A stretch of DNA of 64,000 bases from Anaeromyxobacter paludicola. Lineage in GTDB: Bacteria; Myxococcota; Myxococcia; Myxococcales; Anaeromyxobacteraceae. The DNA lies in assembly GCF_023169965.1 (NCBI RefSeq), contig NZ_AP025592.1, positions 3,472,001 through 3,536,000 on the forward strand, read 5' to 3'. Below, one piece after another: positions 58,578 to 64,000 of the stretch; position 1 is the stretch's first letter, and every line of letters starts with the position of its first letter. Made by a program: the position numbers and the translations under genes. The notes below the pieces were generated by a model that did not search any database, was not told the origin of the DNA, and saw nothing but the letters and a program-made list of their open reading frames with translations.

Positions 58578-60023
58578 TCAGGCCGGGCGGCCCAGCGGGC
58601 CCGCCTCCGCCGCCGGCTCCTCCGGGGCCGCCGGGAGCAGGAGCGTCATGGTGGTGCCCACGCCGAGCGTGCTCGCCGGGACGAGGCTGCCGCCGTGCGC
58701 CTCGGCGATGCGACGGGTGAGCGAGAGCCCCAGCCCCACGCCGCCGGTGGCGCGCGCGCGGCTCTTGTCGCCCCGGAAGAAGGGGGTGCCGAGCCGGGGC
58801 AGGTCCTCGGGCGGGATCCCGTCGCCGGAGTCGATGACCTCGATGGCGACCCCGCTCCCCCGCCGCGACGCCCGCAGCGTGATGGGGGCGCCGGCGCGCG
58901 AGTACTTCCGGGCGTTGTCGAGCAGGTTGTCCACCGCGCGCCGCAGGAGCGGGCCGTCCCCGTCGATCCCCGGGAGCCCCGGCTCGACCTCGACCGCGAG
59001 CGGCCGCTCCGGGTGGCGCTGCCGCAGCCGCTCCGCCGCCTCGCCCACCACGCGGGCCACCTCCAGCCGCGCCCGGCGCAGGGGCGGCGCGCCGGTGAGG
59101 GCGCTGCTGCGCGAGAGGTCGAGGCGAGCGGCCGCGAGGATGTCGGTCACGAGCTGCTCGAGCTCGGAGAGGTCCTGGGCGATCTCGGCGAGCGACTCGC
59201 GCGCCACCGCCGGGTCGCCCGACTCCGCCAGGTCGAGCGCGACGCGGATCCGCGCCAGCGGGGTGCGCAGCTCGTGGGCCACGTTGGCCACGAGCTCGGT
59301 CTGCGAGCGGACGAGCTGCTCCACCCGGTCCGCCATGTCGTCGAAGGCGTGGGCCACGGCGCCGAGCTCGTCGCTGCGCGCGAGGCCGGTCCGGGCGCGC
59401 AGGTCGCCGGCGCCGAGCGCGTGGGCGGTCTGCGCGAGCCGCTCCATGGGCCGCGCCAGCGACCGGCCGAGCAGCGCCGCGGCGACCCCCAGCGCGACCA
59501 GCAGGAGCGCGAAGCCGAGCAGCTCGAGGGGCGGCTTCTGGGGGTGCGGGTGCGCGCTCTCCATCACGAGGTAGCCGGCCGGGCCGTCGTCGCCCGGCAC
59601 CTCGAAGACGAGCTGGCAGCGGTCCGGCAGGCAGGGGCCGCCCCGCTCCACCAGCTCGGCCCGGCCGAGCGCCTCGCGCTCCCCGGCGGTGGGCGCCGGG
59701 AGCGGCGGCTGCCTCGTGGACGCGACCAGCGTGCCGTCCGGCAGCCAGGCGCTGATGGCGACCTGGAGCTGGATGGCGGCGGCGCCCACCTCGGCCGAGA
59801 CCGCGTCCTGCGAGCCCCAGCGGACCGCGAGCTCCCCCGCCGTGAACCGGGCCACGTCGGCGAAGGGGCCGCCGTGGCGCGGCGGGCGCCAGAGGGCGCT
59901 CGCGACCGCGACGAGGGCGAGCACCACCGCGAGGAGCGCGGCGGCGGTCACGAGGTAGATGCGGATCGCGAGCCGCTGGCGGCCCCGCACCGGTCGGGCG
60001 CTCACGGGTCCCGACCCGCTCAC
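58578..60023 (-). CDS. Membrane sensor histidine kinase, CpxA/EnvZ type
   Basis: A 481-residue kinase with two membrane helices (about 20-42 and 167-189) around a 125-residue periplasmic sensor (with one Cys pair, CLPDRC), HAMP (about 186-240), H250 in LVANVAHELRTPLARIRVAL, NLLDNARKYS, DSGDGI and GGVGLGLSL. GTG 60023 overlaps the TGA of the response regulator (GTGA), so they are a pair. The Cys pair may form a disulfide and sense redox or metal changes in the periplasm; this is inference. Confidence 0.92.
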   Translation of the reverse strand: MSGSGPVSARPVRGRQRLAIRIYLVTAAALLAVVLALVAVASALWRPPRHGGPFADVARFTAGELAVRWGSQDAVSAEVGAAAIQLQVAISAWLPDGTLVASTRQPPLPAPTAGEREALGRAELVERGGPCLPDRCQLVFEVPGDDGPAGYLVMESAHPHPQKPPLELLGFALLLVALGVAAALLGRSLARPMERLAQTAHALGAGDLRARTGLARSDELGAVAHAFDDMADRVEQLVRSQTELVANVAHELRTPLARIRVALDLAESGDPAVARESLAEIAQDLSELEQLVTDILAAARLDLSRSSALTGAPPLRRARLEVARVVGEAAERLRQRHPERPLAVEVEPGLPGIDGDGPLLRRAVDNLLDNARKYSRAGAPITLRASRRGSGVAIEVIDSGDGIPPEDLPRLGTPFFRGDKSRARATGGVGLGLSLTRRIAEAHGGSLVPASTLGVGTTMTLLLPAAPEEPAAEAGPLGRPA

Positions 60024-60739
60024 GCCGGCTCCTCCGGGTCGGCCGCGAGCAGGTAACCCGCGCCGCGCACCGTCCGGAGCAGGCGGGGGTGGCGCGGGTC
60101 GTCCCCGAGCTTCTGCCGCAGCCGCGAGATGTGGGCGTCGATGGAGCGGTCGAAGGCCTCGTCGGCGCTCCCCTTGGTGAGGTCGAGGAGCTGCTCGCGG
60201 GTGAGCACGCGCCCGGCACGCTCGGCGAGGACGCGCAGGAGGACGAACTCGGAGGTGGTGAGCGCGAGCGGCCGGCCGCGGAGCGTGGCCCCGTAGTCGC
60301 GCGGCGAGAGCTCGAGCTCGCCCACCCGGAGCCGCTCCCGCGAGGGGCCGAGCGCGCCGCGGCCGCGCCGCACCAGGCCGCGCAGCCGGGCCAGGAGCTC
60401 GCGCGAGGAGAAGGGCTTCGGGAGGTAGTCGTCGGCGCCGGTCTCGAGCCCGAGCACGCGGTCGGCCTCCTCGCCGAGCGCGGTGAGCATGATCACCGGC
60501 ACGGCGGCGCGGGCGCGCAGCTCGCGGCAGATCTCGATGCCGGAGAGGCCGGGCAGCATCACGTCGAGGATGACCACGTCGTGCCGCCCCTTGAGCGCCT
60601 CGACGAGCCCCTGCCGGCCGTCGCCGACCCAGGTCACCTGCAGCCCGTGCCCCTCGAGGTAGCGGGTGGTGAGTGAGGCGAGCCGCTCGTCGTCCTCGAC
60701 GAAGAGCACGCGGAAGCTCTCGGGGTCCTGTCCGGTCAC
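60020..60739 (-). CDS. OmpR/PhoB-family response regulator
   Basis: A 239-residue regulator with receiver domain (acidic pocket E15-D17, phosphoacceptor D59 in VILDVMLPGLSG, K108 in YLPKPF) and winged-helix output domain (about 140-232: PLALTTSEFVLLRVLAERAGRVLTREQLLD, RSIDAHISRLRQKLGDD, TVRGAGYLL). Partner of the downstream CpxA-like kinase. GTG 60739 is chosen since it gives a normal receiver start; earlier frames show no domain. Targets are unknown; the divergent lipoprotein-gspD operon at 60923 is a candidate. Confidence 0.93.
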   Translation of the reverse strand: MTGQDPESFRVLFVEDDERLASLTTRYLEGHGLQVTWVGDGRQGLVEALKGRHDVVILDVMLPGLSGIEICRELRARAAVPVIMLTALGEEADRVLGLETGADDYLPKPFSSRELLARLRGLVRRGRGALGPSRERLRVGELELSPRDYGATLRGRPLALTTSEFVLLRVLAERAGRVLTREQLLDLTKGSADEAFDRSIDAHISRLRQKLGDDPRHPRLLRTVRGAGYLLAADPEEPA

Positions 60740-60922
60740 GCGGCGGATTCTAGCCGGGCCGGCCCCGGGCGGCGCTCCGCGAACATTCCGGCAACCGGCG
60801 GTCACAGCGGCGCGAGGCCGCCCTGCGACGGTGCCGCTCGAAAGGAGCCCGGACCGCGAGGCACGGGCTCGGCGGCTCCCCTCCCTGCCGCCGGGCCCGC
60901 GCCTCCTCCGAACCCTGCCGAC

Positions 60923-61834
60923 ATGACCCACCCTCCGACCCGAACCGCGCTGCTCGCCCTCCTGGCCGCCGTGGCCGGCTGCGCCACCGCCCGGCGGCCG
61001 GCCTCCGCGGCCCCGGCCGCCGCCGAGGCCCCGCCCGCCGCCGCGAGCGCGCCAGGCCCGGCCGCCCCCGCCGCGACCGAGGCGCCCCGCTACGCGGTGG
61101 AGCCGGCGGCCACGCTGCTCGTGCTCGCGAGCGGCCGCGCCTTCCTCCTCCTCGGCGCCGCGCCGATCGCCGGCTCCCAGGGCGAGCCGGAGCTCTCGCT
61201 CAGCTACCTCGCCGCGAGCGACCCCGCGCCCCCCGCCGACCCCGGCGCCGCCGCTCGGCTCGCCTCCGCCGCCCAGGCGCTCTTCGAGGCCTTCCGCTCG
61301 CAGGCGGAGGCCGACGGGCACCGGGCCGTGACCGTGAGCGCGGTCTTCGGCCGGACCGGGGCGCCGGGGACGGTCGCGCACCTCCGCTTCACCCGCCAGG
61401 GCGCGCGGTGGGAGCAGGGCGCGCTCGAGCAGCTCGCCGCGGCCCGCCTGCCGCCCCTGCCGCTCGAGGTGGAGCGGGCCGCCGAGGCCGAGCGGGCCGG
61501 CGCGGCGGCGGCGGAGAAGTTCGTGGACGACGTGGACCACGTCGAGATCGACGCCGCCTGGGCCGCCACCTCGGCGGTCGTGAAGGCGGTCACGAGCCGC
61601 GCCACGTTCGAGAACCAGCTCCTCGATCTCGTGGCCCGGCGCGGCGTGGCCAAGGGGCGCCACCCGCTCTTCTACCGCTACGTCGCGAGCGCGCGGGCGC
61701 CCATCCCCGGGAGCGAGATGCTGGTGCGGTTCGAGAGCCAGGTGGAGGCGGGGCGCGTGGTCGAGGAGGTGCGCCTCCGGCTCGACGACGATCAGGAGTG
61801 GCGCGTGGCCGGGCTCGGGTTCGGCCGCACATGA
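60923..61834 (+). CDS. DUF4019-like lipoprotein upstream of the secretin
   Basis: A 303-residue lipoprotein with lipobox AVAGC (Cys 19), an A/P-rich linker to about 55, a beta-rich middle, and a C-terminal domain (about 195-300: AEKFVDDVDHVEIDAAWAAT then ATFENQLLDLVARRGVAKGR and RLDDDQEWRVAGLGF) that looks like DUF4019, a family of unknown function. It is coupled to gspD by an ATGA overlap. A role in assembling or piloting the secretin is suggested by that coupling and by the lipid anchor; it is not shown. Confidence 0.72.
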   Translation: MTHPPTRTALLALLAAVAGCATARRPASAAPAAAEAPPAAASAPGPAAPAATEAPRYAVEPAATLLVLASGRAFLLLGAAPIAGSQGEPELSLSYLAASDPAPPADPGAAARLASAAQALFEAFRSQAEADGHRAVTVSAVFGRTGAPGTVAHLRFTRQGARWEQGALEQLAAARLPPLPLEVERAAEAERAGAAAAEKFVDDVDHVEIDAAWAATSAVVKAVTSRATFENQLLDLVARRGVAKGRHPLFYRYVASARAPIPGSEMLVRFESQVEAGRVVEEVRLRLDDDQEWRVAGLGFGRT

Positions 61835-64000
61835 GGCTCCCGCCGCTGCTGCTGCTCCTCCTCGCCGCCGCCGCGCCGCCGCCCCGCCCGCCGGTCCCGG
61901 CGCCTTCGTCCGCGCGGCCGGGCGCCGCCGCCGCGCCGCCCGCGCCCGAGCGCGACGGGAGCCCCGCGCCCGGCCGCTCCGAGGCCGCCCTGACCGCGGA
62001 CGGGCCTGACGGCGCGAGGTGCCGTCCGATGGAGGGCAAGTTCCTGCTCGCCTTCAACAAGGCCGAGATCGTGGACGTGCTCGAGCAGGCGAGCCGCTGG
62101 ACCTGCCGGAACTTCGCATACACCGACGAGGTGGCGCGCGGGCGCATCACGCTCGTCTCGCGGACGCCGGTGACGGCCGAGGAGGCCTGGGCCGCCTTCC
62201 TGGCGGCGCTCTCGGCCAACAACCTCGCCCTCTACTCCTCCGGCCGCTACGAGAAGCTGGTCCGGAGCGCCGACGCCCGCAAGGCGCCCATCCCGACCGT
62301 GGGCGAGGGCGGCGAGACGCCCGCCACCGAGCAGCCGGTGACGAAGCTCATCCGGCTGCGCTACGCCGACCCCGACCAGCTCCGGGGGCTGCTCGGCAAC
62401 TTCACCTCCCCGCAGGGCGCCGACGTCCAGGTGGTCTCCCCGGACCTGCTCATCGTCACCGACGTCGGGCTCAACCTGCGGCGCATCGAGCGGCTGGTGG
62501 AGGCGGTGGACCGGCCGGGCGGCGGCGACCTCATCCGCGTGGTCCAGGTGCAGTACGCCTCGGCGAAGGACCTCGCCGACAAGGTGAACCAGGTCTTCCA
62601 GCAGGGCGGCGGCTCCGGCGCGTCCGCGAAGGGCGGCGGGAGGCGCGCGCTGCTCGGCGGCGTGACCGCCTCGGCCCCGGGCGCTCCCGCGGCGGCGCCG
62701 GCGGCCGGGAGCGAGCCGGCCGAGGTCTCGGTCTCGAAGGTGCTCGCCGACGACCGGACCAACAAGCTCATCGTCATCGCCGACGACAAGAGCTTCCAGC
62801 GCATCCTCGACCTCGTGAAGCAGCTCGACCTGCCGGCGGGCGGCACGGGCGGGATCCACGTGGTGTTCCTCAAGAACGCCAGCGCCGAGGACCTGGCGCA
62901 GACGCTCCAGGCGCTGGCGCAGGGGTCCGCCTCGGCCCGCAAGGCGCAGGGGACCGCGGCGCCGGGGGCGGCGCAGCCCGGGGCGGCGGCCCCGCAGCCG
63001 GTCCCCGCGTCGGCGGCCCGCGCCGCCGCCGCCGAGCTCCTGAGCGGCGAGGTGAAGGTCACGGCCGACAAGGCGCAGAACGCCCTCGTCGTCATGGCGA
63101 GCGGCAGCGACTTCGCGGTGATGACCCGGCTCATCGACGAGCTCGATCGGCCGCGCCGGCAGGTGTTCGTCGAGGCGGTCATCATGGAGGTGAACCTCAA
63201 CCACGAGAACCAGTTCGGCGTGTCGATGCACGGGGTGAGCCCGTACCAGACCTCGAGCGGCACCGGGTACATCCCGCTCGGCTCGGAGACCGGCCGGGTG
63301 AGCTCGCTCGACACCGCCAGCCTGCTCTCGCTGGGCGGCTTCCTCACCGGCGTGGTGGCGCCGGTCTCGTCGGAGCTGAAGAGCATCTTCCCGTACTCGA
63401 GCGCCGCCATCCTGGTGCAGGCGCTCCAGACCTCGTCCGACGTGAACGTGCTCTCGACGCCGCACCTGCTCGCCTCCGACAACGAGGAGTCGGAGATCTC
63501 GGTGGGCCAGAACGTGCCCTTCCAGTCCGGCTACTCGGCGGCCTCGACCTCCTCGAGCACCAGCACCAGCTCCACCCTCACCAGCCTGCTCGCGAGCAGC
63601 TACGCCCCCATCCAGCGGCAGAACGTGGAGCTGAAGCTCAAGCTCAAGCCGCAGATCAGCGAGGGCGACATGGTCCGGCTCGACCTCGAGGAGCAGACCG
63701 AGGAGATCGCCTCCAAGGACGCGACCCTGGGTCCCACCACCTCCAAGCGGAGCGTGAAGACCAAGATCGTGGTGAAGGACCAGTCCACGGTGGTCATCGG
63801 CGGGCTCATCCAGGAGCGCACGCTCCAGTCGGTGCACAAGGTGCCGGTGCTCGGCGACGTGCCGCTCCTCGGCTGGCTCTTCCGCGACACCGTCACCACC
63901 AAGGCGAAGACCAACCTGCTCCTCTTCCTCACGCCCTACGTCATCCGCGACGCCTCCGACTTCCGGCGCATCCTCGAGCGCAAGCAGAAGGAGCGGGAGG
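61831..64000 (+). CDS. gspD: Type II secretion secretin GspD (3' end beyond the window)
   Basis: An open frame of 723 codons to the window edge. Signal peptide MRLPPLLLLLLAAAAPPP, Pro/Ala linker, N0 domain (about 66-150, FLLAFNKAEIVDVLEQASRW), N1 to N3 domains (VTKLIRLRYADPDQLRGLL, IRVVQVQYASAKDLADKVNQ and HVVFLKNASAEDLAQTLQAL) and the secretin core from about residue 448 (VFVEAVIMEVNLNHENQFGV), with SVGQNVPFQSGY and VPVLGDVPLLGWLFR (671-685). It forms the outer-membrane pore of type II secretion. ATG 61831 overlaps the lipoprotein stop. The tail FRRILERKQKERE fits the end of GspD. Confidence 0.93.
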   Translation, partial: MRLPPLLLLLLAAAAPPPRPPVPAPSSARPGAAAAPPAPERDGSPAPGRSEAALTADGPDGARCRPMEGKFLLAFNKAEIVDVLEQASRWTCRNFAYTDEVARGRITLVSRTPVTAEEAWAAFLAALSANNLALYSSGRYEKLVRSADARKAPIPTVGEGGETPATEQPVTKLIRLRYADPDQLRGLLGNFTSPQGADVQVVSPDLLIVTDVGLNLRRIERLVEAVDRPGGGDLIRVVQVQYASAKDLADKVNQVFQQGGGSGASAKGGGRRALLGGVTASAPGAPAAAPAAGSEPAEVSVSKVLADDRTNKLIVIADDKSFQRILDLVKQLDLPAGGTGGIHVVFLKNASAEDLAQTLQALAQGSASARKAQGTAAPGAAQPGAAAPQPVPASAARAAAAELLSGEVKVTADKAQNALVVMASGSDFAVMTRLIDELDRPRRQVFVEAVIMEVNLNHENQFGVSMHGVSPYQTSSGTGYIPLGSETGRVSSLDTASLLSLGGFLTGVVAPVSSELKSIFPYSSAAILVQALQTSSDVNVLSTPHLLASDNEESEISVGQNVPFQSGYSAASTSSSTSTSSTLTSLLASSYAPIQRQNVELKLKLKPQISEGDMVRLDLEEQTEEIASKDATLGPTTSKRSVKTKIVVKDQSTVVIGGLIQERTLQSVHKVPVLGDVPLLGWLFRDTVTTKAKTNLLLFLTPYVIRDASDFRRILERKQKERE

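Overview
The window is about 64 kb of very GC-rich DNA (roughly 75% G+C by eye) with dense, short-spaced bacterial genes, many overlapping start and stop codons (ATGA, GTGA, TTGA) and frequent GTG or TTG starts. Multihaem c-type cytochromes, a haemerythrin pair, an encapsulated-ferritin-type protein, an oxygen-labile-type IlvD, many histidine kinases and a type II secretin point to a metal-respiring member of the Myxococcota, most like Anaeromyxobacter. This assignment is inferred from gene content and composition, not from a database match. I saw no tRNA, rRNA, CRISPR array or insertion sequence.

Layout. 1-1493: start of a TolC-like gene coupled to a YIP1-family membrane protein, then a DoxX protein. 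1589-4114: molybdate importer modABC. 4213-4507: small exported lysine/alanine-rich protein with its own terminator. 4734-6770: inorganic pyrophosphatase facing an exopolyphosphatase. 7071-8452: inositol-3-phosphate synthase with promoter and terminator. 8523-10410: encapsulated-ferritin-like protein overlapping a ClC channel. 10614-17695 (minus): a candidate extracellular electron transfer operon, with a ferredoxin-flavoprotein-cytochrome b fusion, then 20-, 10- and 9-haem cytochromes and an outer-membrane beta-barrel (39 haem sites). 17875-19518: PAS histidine kinase and response regulator, divergent from that operon. 19560-31165: mostly single housekeeping genes (ABM monooxygenase, GNAT, M64 peptidase, PanE, VKOR-thioredoxin fusion, MFS, RsmE, GAF kinase, haemerythrins, DAHP synthase). 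31233-34311: phosphoesterase and a YgiB/YgiC-like operon. 34325-42723: a PKD lipoprotein, then a nickel block (TonB-dependent receptor, NikR, and NikM/Q/O importer) interrupted by a qorR/qorB redox-stress pair. 42856-56951: epimerase, ArgJ, chemotaxis-like sensor, spermidine-synthase-like protein, ABC-F ATPase, IlvD, polyphosphate kinase, AI-2E-type permease and small exported proteins. 57071-60739: three signalling genes (PAS kinase, then a kinase/regulator pair). 60923-64000: DUF4019-like lipoprotein coupled to the secretin GspD, which runs off the window.

Genes that work together. The electron-transfer operon offers a path from cytoplasmic NAD(P)H or quinol across the inner membrane (cytochrome b fusion), through the periplasm (20- and 10-haem proteins) to an outer-membrane barrel loaded with a 9-haem lipoprotein. 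The nickel genes form a likely NikR regulon: the same 26-bp pattern lies at the start of the TonB-dependent receptor and 30 bp upstream of nikM. Ppk, Ppx and pyrophosphatase cover synthesis and breakdown of polyphosphate and its by-product.
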